Part shown: in pieces, positions 55,401 through 63,640 of the stretch
Numbering within the stretch: position 1 is the stretch's first letter
Layout of the letters: each line of letters opens with the position of its first letter
Assembly (NCBI RefSeq): GCF_014692505.1
Contig: NZ_JACNYK010000004.1
Span: 248,001-312,000 of the forward strand
Length of the DNA stretch: 64,000 nt
Direction: 5' to 3'
DNA from: Sphingobacterium arenae
GTDB taxonomy: Bacteria > Bacteroidota > Bacteroidia > Sphingobacteriales > Sphingobacteriaceae
Translations under genes and position numbers: made by a program
The notes under the pieces: generated by a model
Database searches by the model: none
What the model saw: the letters and a program-made list of their open reading frames with translations, nothing else
What the model was told of the DNA's origin: nothing

Positions 55401-55783
55401 TTCTTAATGTCGCTATAACCCGTCACGATCACCTCTTCCAAAGCGGTATCGTCTGGTTGGAGCAACAACGTTTTATGCCCTTGATAAACCGTAACCCGTA
55501 AAGGCTCGTACCCCATAAAAGACACCGTAACCGTGTTGACATCACGCGGTAGATCGAACGAAAAATCGCCGTTCGCATCGGTGATTGTCCCTAAGACAGA
55601 CTGCTGTACCTGTCCCGCTACACCGGTTTGTTCCGCTACAGCAGAACGGTCTACCGTAACAGCCGCCCCGGCAATCGCCGTGTTTGTCACAGCGTCCAAC
55701 ACACGTCCTTTCAGGGACTTCATATCCTGTGCCCAGCTTATATGCACACAGCATATCATCAAGATAATTACTATTCTATACAT
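52457..55783 (-). CDS. SusC/RagA TonB-dependent transporter (peptide-uptake locus)
   Basis: 1108 residues with a signal peptide (about 1-18, HISWAQ), a beta-sandwich interrupted by a short insert (about 45-65) and a plug (EVIVTGYSDIKKRKNTTAYT, VVDGMPIEG, GVIVITTKRGQAG). The barrel ends in TFGLSAQF. The plug TonB-box region has the KKRKNTTAY form seen in RagA-like peptide transporters. No STN domain. It starts 12 bases after the protease stop, so the protease, SusC and SusD genes form one unit. RagAB of Porphyromonas is a known peptide importer of this kind. Confidence 0.94.
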   Translation of the reverse strand: MYRIVIILMICCVHISWAQDMKSLKGRVLDAVTNTAIAGAAVTVDRSAVAEQTGVAGQVQQSVLGTITDANGDFSFDLPRDVNTVTVSFMGYEPLRVTVYQGHKTLLLQPDDTALEEVIVTGYSDIKKRKNTTAYTKIDAEKIKQSGVASIEQMLEGQVPGMQFSNLSGGPNGVSQIRIRGTVSMNGTQDPLWVVDGMPIEGTELPNRLDKDDINTLRNLPIAGLNPEDIKDISVLRDAAATAIYGARAANGVIVITTKRGQAGPAKVSVSANTFVTQRPDFDRLNLMNASQKVDFELEMAKRADLTYRSGKGAIARLLTASNEWDSFRAGGLTALSPETRNAIDALRGHEYDWADNLFRNAINQQYNASVSGGTENHRYYVSAGYFDEKGSMHNVDMNRYNLTLNNDFRISSRLKAGINLLGSVSNRRNPIQDRDAFTNPSYYVRTVNPYLAIRNEDGSYVNDPDIEGFENDTYIPFNALEERENTRYSLSNKALKAISYLQYDILHNLNIRSELGLQFDETGTERFMDEESYYRRKLYHSTRYFSDGEKYFLPAGGLIENTANSSFQYNWKSFLSYNTSFAERHELEVMGGTELRRSKNTLISTKGFGFNPTTLTTKPIVFPNSGYENDERFRQYAKSIGETSYASFFANATYTLDRKYNLFGSIRYDGSNMFGVDPKYRFLPIWSLAGSWVVSEESFMRTVPVISNLRLRASYGIQGNVDRNTYPFFIGQYNNSTILPGSNEQTIVVDMPANDKLRWERTQTWNAGLDIGLWADRVNVTLDYYNRNSTDVIGVSQLALENGFQDIQRNWASVKNEGIELMISSRNIVRDRFEWGTDFNIAHNNNKLTKVLADPKSYVLDNQEGYPLNSIFVLPTAGLDADGLMQFQGATGETVAFEDFYGLYDPWADFLPGYMVATELTPDTYRSKFRYLGNADPKFVGGMTNRFRFDHFDLAVSAAFNLDRWMRGTPPYNPASVDRGMNQSNRVMDALQGNGLPALGSTNIEDNARWIAYSWMMDNDPVRSFGYYDIWAKNMSYVRINSIRLGYSMPAKIAKRIGAGSVRFNVEGRNLFVFGDSYDDYFDPETYGNFYAQPITKSFTFGLSAQF

Positions 55784-55795
55784 TAAAAATATTTG

Positions 55796-58405
55796 TTAGT
55801 TATTCATATTTAAAGTCACACCTATACGCAAGAGAAGATCTTCATAATGCGCTTTCGTAGCTGCATCGTCTGTGTTTCTCGCTTTCTTCAGCAACTCATA
55901 GATGCGAAGAAGTTCCCCCCTTTTCAAGGTCAGCATATCCGATGTTCTGGCCATCCCTGTTACATGTACGTTCCGTAGTTTCGTATCGGAGTGGCCGTGC
56001 TCGTGCCACGGGCAGAGCGGTGGATTTAACGCCTCCAATAAGGTATTCACCTGCTGTATTTTTTTCTCGTTAATTTTTTCCATGGCTTTATTGCTCGACA
56101 CCATGAGCACATCGATATAATTTTGCTGTAGCATACGCGTATCCAAATCCAAATTTTCTTTCTGCATGGTTTTATCAAAAACTACTTTACGCAATGCCTG
56201 GAAGAGCTCCTCCGCTGTCCAGGTCATTTCCGGCCCGAATAAGTTTTCCATCTCAATCATACGCAACAGCCGCTCATCCTTAACCAAATTATACAACAAG
56301 CTGTACTGAAATTCCCGTTGAAGATTGTAAGGCGCATATTCAAATACACCGACAGGGCTATCGCGTAGTGGAAACGTCTTGGTCATCAGCTCCGGTACAA
56401 ACAACCAAGAAGGTATCCGAAGAACCTGTTCTTCCAAGTAAGCAAAAGCCTCCTCCTGCGTTGCCCGGGAGACCGGACTGTAAGCACTTTTGCCGTCGCC
56501 CAATACCGGATTTTCCAGATAAATACCGCCTATATTATTAACAACATGGTCCGCATACGTATACCACTGTCCAATACCCCCCATATAAAGCTTACCCGCT
56601 TTGTAGTAGTTTTCTCCGGCCGCCGTGGTCCATTGGATGATCTGCGGCATCATACGTTTCAGATTTCGCAAACCATAACGACCCGCTAGCATGGCGTTGT
56701 CGCCCAAATCTTCCGATTGCGCCCGCGGGTCTACCACATTTTTACTATCCTGTTGTTCGCCGTACCAATAATTCGGATCGTGTTGGTACTTCTCGATCGC
56801 TTGGCGCAACGTGGGTAATTCCTCCCAAGGCGTGTTCACATCGTACCAACGATAAGCCCATTCAATAGCGTACTTATCGTACAAGCCGATTACAGGTGTA
56901 ATCGCCTGTACACCATCCTCCGGCTGTGCCACGTAATTAAAACGGGCATAGTCCATAATCGATGTCGCTGTCCCTCCCATCTTTTTGGTAAACGACGGCG
57001 AACGCAAAGAATCCACTGGGAAAGCATGAGAAGACCCCATATTATGCATTAGTCCAAGTGTGTGCCCGATTTCATGCGAAGAAACAAACCGTATCGCGTG
57101 GGCCATTTTTTCGTCCGAGAATGTATTTCCGCGGGCTGCCGTATCGATGATACCCGTCTGTATACGCATCCAGCTATTGAGCACCGTCATCACGTTGTGC
57201 CACCAGATGACATCCGCTTCCAAAATCTCTCCCGACCGTGGATCTACAACCGATGGTCCCATGGCATTGGCTTGAGAAGAAGCCGCATATACAATAGATG
57301 ATACATTTGCGTCATCAGGATCAAAGGACACCGTATCGGGCAGTTCCTTTGCCACGATTGCATTCTTAAAGCCCGCCGCTTCAAAAGCTACCTGCCAATC
57401 GTATACCCCGGCAATAATCTGTTGACGCCATTGCTTGGGCGTAGCAGGATCTATATAGAAAACAATCGGTTTCTTAGGTTCCACCAATTCACCCCGGCTA
57501 TAGCGTTCCCGATCCTCTTCCTTGGGCTCTAATCGCCACCTTGTCACTAATTTACGTTTATCCAGTTCCTGCTGTTCATCCGAGAAGTACCAACGTGGTG
57601 TTGTAAAGAAACCCACTCTGGGATCGGCAAACCGCGGAAGCATGGGCTGCTCCGGCAGTCCGTAAAGATTACTTGTTACCGAGATTGAAATCGGGATTGA
57701 CGCATTACCTTCCGTCACCTTAGTCGAATAGATAGATTTGATGACAATATTATTATCAAACGCTTTCATCTGTTCTATCGAAGAGATGGCCTTATTTGGT
57801 GAAGTGCCGAGTCCCAAATTAGCAAACACATCCAAAAAGCTTTTTTCCGATCCATCAAATACCTTATTGACTTTAATAAAAGCCATCGTCGAGTCTGCAT
57901 CGTAGCACACTACTTTAAATGACTCGATAAACGAAGCCCGATAATTATCTGCAACAGATTGTGCAATCGCATCCTGATCCTTTACATCGACTTTCGGATC
58001 ATACTCCCCTACCCAAATTTCCTTTCCATTTCTCTTAGGCACGAAGCGAATCACCTTGTTCTCGAAATTCATCCCCTTATTTACACCAGCCTCATTAATG
58101 GCCAACGGTACCGAGGATACTTTGTGTATCAGCAGAAAATCTTTGTCCAGTGCCGTTTTGGGAATCCCAAAGTAATAGTCGTCATCCTTCGTCAGGACGG
58201 TAAACATTCCACTATCGATACGTGCTCCTTCGGCCAACTTTTGATAGGAGGTGGTGGATACAGCCGTATCTATTCGGCTCATCTTGTCATCCTTCTTGCT
58301 ATATCCCCGAAAATCAGGTAAAATAGCACAAGATTGCATAAGGGCGATTGCACACAACGCCAGCCCTAAGCGGTTGTAAATCTTTTTTTTGTCTTCCATC
58401 TGCAT
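55796..58405 (-). CDS. Zinc metalloprotease lipoprotein (metzincin-like, DUF5117/DUF5118 type)
   Basis: 869 residues with a lipoprotein signal and lipobox Cys at residue 26 (LMQSC). A start two codons later at 58399 is equally possible. The zinc site is HEIGHTLGLMHNMGSSH near residues 441-457 (HExxHxxGxxH), followed by a metzincin-like turn (TSIMDYARFNYVAQP). The long N-terminal half (about 60-300) and the C-terminal helical region match the large Bacteroidota proteases annotated with DUF5117, DUF4953 and DUF5118. It is probably anchored in the outer membrane and feeds peptides to the SusC/SusD pair encoded downstream. Confidence 0.92.
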   Translation of the reverse strand: MQMEDKKKIYNRLGLALCAIALMQSCAILPDFRGYSKKDDKMSRIDTAVSTTSYQKLAEGARIDSGMFTVLTKDDDYYFGIPKTALDKDFLLIHKVSSVPLAINEAGVNKGMNFENKVIRFVPKRNGKEIWVGEYDPKVDVKDQDAIAQSVADNYRASFIESFKVVCYDADSTMAFIKVNKVFDGSEKSFLDVFANLGLGTSPNKAISSIEQMKAFDNNIVIKSIYSTKVTEGNASIPISISVTSNLYGLPEQPMLPRFADPRVGFFTTPRWYFSDEQQELDKRKLVTRWRLEPKEEDRERYSRGELVEPKKPIVFYIDPATPKQWRQQIIAGVYDWQVAFEAAGFKNAIVAKELPDTVSFDPDDANVSSIVYAASSQANAMGPSVVDPRSGEILEADVIWWHNVMTVLNSWMRIQTGIIDTAARGNTFSDEKMAHAIRFVSSHEIGHTLGLMHNMGSSHAFPVDSLRSPSFTKKMGGTATSIMDYARFNYVAQPEDGVQAITPVIGLYDKYAIEWAYRWYDVNTPWEELPTLRQAIEKYQHDPNYWYGEQQDSKNVVDPRAQSEDLGDNAMLAGRYGLRNLKRMMPQIIQWTTAAGENYYKAGKLYMGGIGQWYTYADHVVNNIGGIYLENPVLGDGKSAYSPVSRATQEEAFAYLEEQVLRIPSWLFVPELMTKTFPLRDSPVGVFEYAPYNLQREFQYSLLYNLVKDERLLRMIEMENLFGPEMTWTAEELFQALRKVVFDKTMQKENLDLDTRMLQQNYIDVLMVSSNKAMEKINEKKIQQVNTLLEALNPPLCPWHEHGHSDTKLRNVHVTGMARTSDMLTLKRGELLRIYELLKKARNTDDAATKAHYEDLLLRIGVTLNMNN

Positions 58406-58540
58406 GGTATGCTGCTACGGTTAATAGATAATCAGGGGCTAAAAGTGCCTACAAATAATTACAAACGCAATCGTCATTACGTGAACCCGAAGATTAACGG
58501 AGCGAACCCACATATTTAACCGACGGAACTGTCCTTCACC

Positions 58541-59908
58541 TTAGAGCAAAGGCAGGTATACGGCAAAATATTCCGCATCCGTACCAAAATGAAACCCCTC
58601 CGTTCCTGCCGCTTGATAGACCGAATAGATGTATTGTAGTCCATACCCCCCACTCTCCATATCCGCATTTTTCCTGGGCCGATAATTATTGCGAACGACC
58701 AATCGTTCTCCGTCTACGGCAATCTGAATCGACAATGGAGCCAACGCCGTAAATTCGTTATGCTTGATCGCATTTTCTACAACGATCTGCAAACACCACC
58801 TCGGAAGTAGGCGCTGAAGATATACCTTGTCAACTTGGATATCGATAGGTGCGAGCGCATTCTTAAATCGGATTTCCTGAAGAAAAAGATAAGCCGAAGC
58901 AAGCGATAGCTCTTCCTCCAATGACGCATATACGGCGTGATCCTGCCGAAGCATGGTGCGGTACATCTTGGCCATTTTACCAACAAACAGTTGGGCACGA
59001 TCTTGATCTTGCTTTACCAACTGTTGAAGTGAGCCAAGCGCATTAAAGAGAAAGTGTGGATTCATTTGCTCCCGAAGTCTTTCAAAGCGCGCCAAGGCTT
59101 GTCCCTTTTGTATATTTACACGCTCCAAAGCCAGCACATGCTCTTTTTTTCGCTGTATATATAAACTCACAGAAAACGCCATTACAGCAACCAACAACAC
59201 CCCTCCTAATAGCAGACTAAGAAATAGAATATCCGTAATCTCTTCCTGGCGGATCTTGGGCACCGATATGACGATATACGCATCCGAGAAAAAATGCTGC
59301 AACGGATAAACAAACCTCCTTACCGGCAAATTTAAATATGCAGAGTGCTGTACGGCACCCCGCGCCTTTTCCAGCCAAGACCTTCCGTCGTCCCGTAGCG
59401 TACCTACATTCGAAGAATCCGGGTGTACCAAGCAGTACCCTTCAGCTGTATACACAGCTGCATATGCCCGCGCATATCGGTTCACATTTCGAAAATAGTT
59501 ATTGAGTTCATACAGATCTACATACACGGGCGTTCCTGCTGTACGCTCCACCTGTGGAAACGGAATTGGGTAATAATCATCAGACCTCACTGCAGACGAA
59601 TCCAAATCCCCAAAAAGAAAGAGGCGGTGAAGGCGTGCATCCGTTTCCGTGTTATAGGTGTGTTCCGTATTGGTCTGCATGTTCATAAACAGGGCTAGGC
59701 GCTGCTCGAGCAGGTCAAAGTCACGCTGCATTAACAAAGACTGCTCCACCGCTGTTGCCGTTTCGTTCTGGTATTTGAGCTGGTCGATCTTTTCGTATAT
59801 AATGCTAACGACTACCACACCTATGATCAAGAGCAATAGAAAAATCAACATAAAAACATATATGGGCTTGATTTTCGAAAACGACAAGCCCGTAATCCGC
59901 GGTATCAC
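58541..59908 (-). CDS. Membrane sensor histidine kinase, LytS-like, GTG start
   Basis: 455 residues beginning with GTG at 59908. An in-frame stop lies a few codons upstream, and the next Met would remove part of the first membrane helix, so GTG is preferred. A transmembrane helix (about 16-38, YVFMLIFLLLLIIGVVVVSI) is followed by a periplasmic sensor region (about 40-225) and a second helix (about 230-250). The His_kinase domain has the phospho-acceptor in LREQMNPHFLFNALGSL, and the ATPase has VVENAIKHNE and SGGYGLQYI. It heads the minus-strand locus of protease, SusC, SusD and LytTR regulator, and so probably senses a peptide. Confidence 0.92.
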   Translation of the reverse strand: MIPRITGLSFSKIKPIYVFMLIFLLLLIIGVVVVSIIYEKIDQLKYQNETATAVEQSLLMQRDFDLLEQRLALFMNMQTNTEHTYNTETDARLHRLFLFGDLDSSAVRSDDYYPIPFPQVERTAGTPVYVDLYELNNYFRNVNRYARAYAAVYTAEGYCLVHPDSSNVGTLRDDGRSWLEKARGAVQHSAYLNLPVRRFVYPLQHFFSDAYIVISVPKIRQEEITDILFLSLLLGGVLLVAVMAFSVSLYIQRKKEHVLALERVNIQKGQALARFERLREQMNPHFLFNALGSLQQLVKQDQDRAQLFVGKMAKMYRTMLRQDHAVYASLEEELSLASAYLFLQEIRFKNALAPIDIQVDKVYLQRLLPRWCLQIVVENAIKHNEFTALAPLSIQIAVDGERLVVRNNYRPRKNADMESGGYGLQYIYSVYQAAGTEGFHFGTDAEYFAVYLPLL

Positions 59909-60049
59909 GGCACAAAATAACGGAATTTATCGTAGCATTCCCAATTCCCGCGACGCGTTTGCGCGGAAATATTTTGCTCGAAAATTTTATTTTTTTATAT
60001 TAGAGATAATTGAATACGAAACAAACAGAACAGTATAAACTTCATAAAA

Positions 60050-60916
60050 ATGTCTACTATGGATAATCTAGAATTTGATAATGTACAACAACATTGGGAC
60101 AACTTCATCACCGCGGCCGTTGCGTGGGCTCCGAAAATCCTTATAGGACTTATTTCAGCCTTACTCATATACCTGATCGGCTCTTGGCTGATTAAAATTA
60201 CAAAACGTATCGCTGAAAAAGCGTTTCAACGAAGGAAAATGGATATATCCCTTCAACGATTTCTCCTGAACCTCATCCATTGGACACTTCATATTCTGTT
60301 ATTCATTGTCGTAGTTTCCCAGCTCGGCGTACAAACCTCCGCTTTTGTCGCCATGATCGGTGCTGCTGGGCTGGCCATCGGTTTAGCCTTACAGGGGTCA
60401 TTGGCCAATTTTGCAGGAGGAATATTGATTCTTCTCCTCAAGCCCTTCAAAGTTGGCGACTACATTTCCTCCGATACAGGAGTATCAGGAACAGTGGAGG
60501 AAATCGACATTTTTAACACAAAACTCACCACCCCGCAAAATCAATTGGTAGTGGTACCCAATGGCCCTATGTCCAACAGTAGTATCACAAATTATACACA
60601 GCTGGGCACCCGCAGAACATGGTTTGACATCCGCGTGCCCTACAATACCAATCTGAAACAAGCACAACAGGTCTTACTAGGCGTAGCAGAAAGTAATGTC
60701 CTGGCATTTAAGGAACCCGCACCGCAAGTTGTAGTTACAGACCTGGGCGACAGTGCAGTAAATTTATCGGTACGGGTGACTACTTCCAACGAACATTTCT
60801 GGACAATGAACGAACAATTGCTTATCGACTGCAAAACGGCCTTGGATAACGCCGGAATTGATATAGCTGTTCCGAAACGAGATATCTATATCCGCAACGA
60901 AAGCTCCGGTCAGTAA
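60050..60916 (+). CDS. MscS-family mechanosensitive ion channel
   Basis: 288 residues: three membrane helices (about 30-55, 75-100 and 105-130) with the pore-lining TM3 motif GAAGLAIGLALQGSLANFAG and the following GILILLLKPFKVGDYI, then the beta domain (SGTVEEIDIFNTKLTTPQNQ, VVVPNGPMSNSSITNYT) and the C-terminal alpha/beta domain. The length matches E. coli MscS. It opens on osmotic down-shock. It has its own transcript, divergent from the kinase gene. Confidence 0.97.
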   Translation: MSTMDNLEFDNVQQHWDNFITAAVAWAPKILIGLISALLIYLIGSWLIKITKRIAEKAFQRRKMDISLQRFLLNLIHWTLHILLFIVVVSQLGVQTSAFVAMIGAAGLAIGLALQGSLANFAGGILILLLKPFKVGDYISSDTGVSGTVEEIDIFNTKLTTPQNQLVVVPNGPMSNSSITNYTQLGTRRTWFDIRVPYNTNLKQAQQVLLGVAESNVLAFKEPAPQVVVTDLGDSAVNLSVRVTTSNEHFWTMNEQLLIDCKTALDNAGIDIAVPKRDIYIRNESSGQ

Positions 60917-60946
60917 CCCGTTACCATCCGGTGACCATCTTCCAAA

Positions 60947-60973
60947 AAAGTATCCATCGGTGATGGATACTTT
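60947..60973 (-). terminator. Terminator between convergent MscS and MtfA-like genes
   Basis: AAAGTATCCATC (60947-60958) pairs exactly with GATGGATACTTT (60962-60973) around a 3-base loop. Read on the minus strand it is followed by a T-run, so it fits the MtfA-like operon best, and may also stop the MscS transcript. Confidence 0.8.
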
Positions 60974-60985
60974 AGAACATATTTT

Positions 60986-61783
60986 TTAGGGTTTGTCGGA
61001 TACGCCATAAATGTGATCCAACATACGGTATAACTTCGGATGATCTTCTTTTAGCAAAGCAGGTTTTTTGAAGAAATATTCAGATACAACAGCAAAAAAT
61101 TCCGCTTCATTGGTGCCCGCATATTCTCTAATATCGGATTCACCCGATCTGATCTCGCGGATAGTTTTATGCATCTCTTTGATCCAAGGTTCGATCAAGG
61201 ACTTGGGAATCAGATACTCCGGAACACCATCCACCTCGCCATCCGCCTTGTCGATGAGATGGACAAACTCATGAATGGCCGTATTTCCCGCCGATAGATT
61301 CAAAAAACCGTTTCGCAAAGCCTGCTGTGACAGGATCATCTTGCTGTTGAGGGCTCCCGAGCCAACCATTCCCGCAACATTTCGCTCTTCGTTCGCTGTG
61401 CTAAACCGCTGGTCAAAATAATCAGGGTACACCAATACTTCCGTAAGATTGCGATAGACCCATAGCTTGAAATGAAAAAGCGGGATAGTAGCACTCGCCG
61501 CAATAAGTATTTTGTCCTCGTCGGTTACCACGGCACCTTTTTCTGCCGATATCTTAGTATGCTCCAGAAAGTAGCGTACTCTTTTCAGGAAAGTCTGCTG
61601 TTCATCGGCCGGCAGATGGCGATAAAAACCAACACGCTGCTCGAGAACCTCTCCCATTAACTCGTCAGTCAGGGCAGAAGGTATGGCAATTTTCTTTTTG
61701 CCACCGTATCTAAAGATGTAAATAATAAGCACACTGGCGAAAAAAACGATGCCTGCGACAATGAAATAAGAAGAGTCATTCAT
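60986..61783 (-). CDS. MtfA-like zinc peptidase (M90 family), membrane-anchored
   Basis: 265 residues from the ATG at 61783. A 20-codon upstream extension is open, but this start places a membrane helix at the N-terminus (about 5-25, FIVAGIVFFASVLIIYIF). The peptidase motif is TAIHEFVHLIDKADGEVDG (HExxH), and NEAEFFAVVSEYFF carries the downstream metal ligand. These match MtfA, the peptidase that in E. coli binds the repressor Mlc. The membrane anchor is not in E. coli MtfA. Its target here is unknown. The DUF4260 gene ends 13 bases upstream, so the two may be co-transcribed. Confidence 0.9.
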   Translation of the reverse strand: MNDSSYFIVAGIVFFASVLIIYIFRYGGKKKIAIPSALTDELMGEVLEQRVGFYRHLPADEQQTFLKRVRYFLEHTKISAEKGAVVTDEDKILIAASATIPLFHFKLWVYRNLTEVLVYPDYFDQRFSTANEERNVAGMVGSGALNSKMILSQQALRNGFLNLSAGNTAIHEFVHLIDKADGEVDGVPEYLIPKSLIEPWIKEMHKTIREIRSGESDIREYAGTNEAEFFAVVSEYFFKKPALLKEDHPKLYRMLDHIYGVSDKP

Positions 61784-61796
61784 GGTGTTTATATTT

Positions 61797-62165
61797 CTAT
61801 TTTTTTCTTCCAATCCAGCCGAGGTGGGTATGTTTGAAATCATCGCCGTACTTTAATCCGTAACCGAAAATCCGGTCCATGGCCGAATGGCCAAAAAGGA
61901 TGATGCCAGCTAATGACAATAGCGGGAAATTGAGCATAAACCCGACGCCAAAAACAGCCAGTGCGATCAATTTATGATGGAATAGATTATACCAAAAAGC
62001 CCCCACCCTAGGATTAATAGCGTAGGCCAGCATGGCGATGTCCGGCAATAAAAGGCAAGCAGGAAAAACCCACCAGGCATAATCCAATTGCGCGAACAGG
62101 AAAATGGACAGTAAAAACTGACCTGCTTCTTCTAGTTTTACAAGGGTATCCATTTGTTTTGTCAT
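61797..62165 (-). CDS. DUF4260 small membrane protein
   Basis: A 122-residue protein with about four hydrophobic helices (LLSIFLFAQLDYAWWVFPAC, LLPDIAMLAYAI, LIALAVFGVGFMLNFPLLSL) and the conserved HSAMDRIFGYGLKYGDDFKHTH segment near the end, typical of the DUF4260 family. No biochemical function is known. It lies between the Crp/Fnr-like gene and the MtfA-like gene on the same strand. Confidence 0.85.
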   Translation of the reverse strand: MTKQMDTLVKLEEAGQFLLSIFLFAQLDYAWWVFPACLLLPDIAMLAYAINPRVGAFWYNLFHHKLIALAVFGVGFMLNFPLLSLAGIILFGHSAMDRIFGYGLKYGDDFKHTHLGWIGRKK

Positions 62166-62227
62166 CGTGTCTTATTTTTTGATATAGCAAAGATCGTCAA
62201 TCTTCTCTCGGACGACCTTGACAAAAG

Positions 62228-62809
62228 TCAAGATTTTTCCATTTGGCGCTTTCTGATCCGGCTAAAGGTCTCGGCAGACATTCCCAGCACAGAAGCGATA
62301 TAGTGCAGCGGAATTTTGTTGAACAGGTCCTTATTTTGCTCAAAATAAACATTGTACCGTTCTTCTGCATTCAGCGATAAATGCGCGAACACTCTGTTCT
62401 CTATCATAGCAAAACACTTCATCATAAATTGCCTTTCGATCTCTTTCCATTTCGGGAAGACCTCAGCCAGTTTTTGGTAATCTGCTTTGGTAATACTCCA
62501 TAATGTGGTATCTGTGTATGCCTGAATGTTATATCGGTTGGGCTGATCGAAAAAGAAGCCTAACACCTCCGTCATAAACGAGCCGTCTGTCGCGATCCAC
62601 TGCGTAACATCCTTACCATCCGCATAGGCATACACCCTGATAATTCCCGAGCGGATGATGCTCAATTTGTCACAGGCTTTTCCGGTAGTCGTAAAAAAAT
62701 CGTTTTTCTCAAGTTTCTCCTCCTTAAAAAAAGAGATGACCAATTCACATTCCTGATCTGTCAGCGCTCCAAAATGCTGTTTTATCGTTTTCTTAAAATT
62801 TTCCACCAT
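62228..62809 (-). CDS. Crp/Fnr-family transcriptional regulator
   Basis: 193 residues with a cyclic-nucleotide-binding-like beta-roll (about 25-115, FFTTTGKACDKLSIIRSGII) and a C-terminal helix-turn-helix that is short (PLHYIASVLGMSAETFSRIR). The roll lacks the RxxS of true cAMP binders, as is usual for this Bacteroidota group. It heads the DUF4260 and MtfA-like genes on the minus strand and may control them. The signal is unknown. Confidence 0.9.
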   Translation of the reverse strand: MVENFKKTIKQHFGALTDQECELVISFFKEEKLEKNDFFTTTGKACDKLSIIRSGIIRVYAYADGKDVTQWIATDGSFMTEVLGFFFDQPNRYNIQAYTDTTLWSITKADYQKLAEVFPKWKEIERQFMMKCFAMIENRVFAHLSLNAEERYNVYFEQNKDLFNKIPLHYIASVLGMSAETFSRIRKRQMEKS

Positions 62810-62933
62810 CCAAAATCTAATGCATCTGTAAAGATACCAAAAAAACGCCCGAGGGTATTTGGCTTACCATAAAGCGTACAAGAGTATATGATTAGATGCC
62901 AAATCCTAATAGAATTACCTACCAAAATATAGC

Positions 62934-62941
62934 TATATTTG
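62934..62941 (+). promoter_or_regulatory. -7 promoter element (TATATTTG) of the terminal ECF sigma gene
   Basis: An exact TAnnTTTG 44 bases upstream of the ATG at 62986. It lies downstream of the longer in-frame start at 62896, which supports the shorter protein. Confidence 0.5.
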
Positions 62942-62985
62942 CAGCATCAAAGCCTAAGACTACGTGGATCAATAAAGCGCACATC

Positions 62986-63576
62986 ATGCATTACGAAGAT
63001 AAGAAGCAACTACTCGACGATCTGAATATCCGGAAGGAAGAAGCCTTTTCTTTCGTTTTCCATCGGTATTATAGTAGACTTTGCCTCTTTGCCTCGCAAT
63101 TTACCGACGATCCAGGTGAATCAGAAGACATTGTAGACGAAGCGTTTATGAAAATATGGCAAGGCAACCGGTCCTTTGCATCCTTCGATCATTTTAAAAG
63201 CTCGTTATACCAGTCTACGCGCCATATCGCCTTAAATAAGCGCACATCGAATCTTCGTCGGAGCATACGTACCGACCACTATGTCTCCTCACAAGAGCAG
63301 ACCCAGCAGAGCCAACTCCAACAGATTGTATATGCCGAAGCGATGGGTGAACTTTACCATGCCATTCGAAGCTTACCTCCCAAGGCCCAGAAAATTATTA
63401 GCGCTACCTATCTGGAAGGCAAAAGTAATGAAGAAGTAGCAATAGAAATGCAAATAAGTATACAGACGGTAAAGAACCAAAAGTTGCGCGCCTTGACGCT
63501 CTTACGTGCGCGATTAAGGCGGGATACCTTTAATTTATTACTACTTGGCGCATTTATTGTAAAAAATTTTCAATAA
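62986..63576 (+). CDS. ECF-type RNA polymerase sigma factor
   Basis: 196 residues from the ATG at 62986. The 30-codon longer frame is rejected because the promoter lies inside it. Region 2 is FSFVFHRYYSRLCLFASQF with EDIVDEAFMKIWQ, and region 4 is LPPKAQKIISATYLEGKSNE followed by the helix-turn-helix ISIQTVKNQKLRALTLL. A hydrophobic tail (LLLLGAFIVKNF) ends it. A FecR gene follows 64 bases downstream, so this is the start of a further uptake locus. Confidence 0.94.
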   Translation: MHYEDKKQLLDDLNIRKEEAFSFVFHRYYSRLCLFASQFTDDPGESEDIVDEAFMKIWQGNRSFASFDHFKSSLYQSTRHIALNKRTSNLRRSIRTDHYVSSQEQTQQSQLQQIVYAEAMGELYHAIRSLPPKAQKIISATYLEGKSNEEVAIEMQISIQTVKNQKLRALTLLRARLRRDTFNLLLLGAFIVKNFQ

Positions 63577-63640
63577 AATTTATTTTTCTTTAGTACTTTT
63601 TCAATTTCGTGCGGTATTACTTAATGAATAGTCTACAAAT

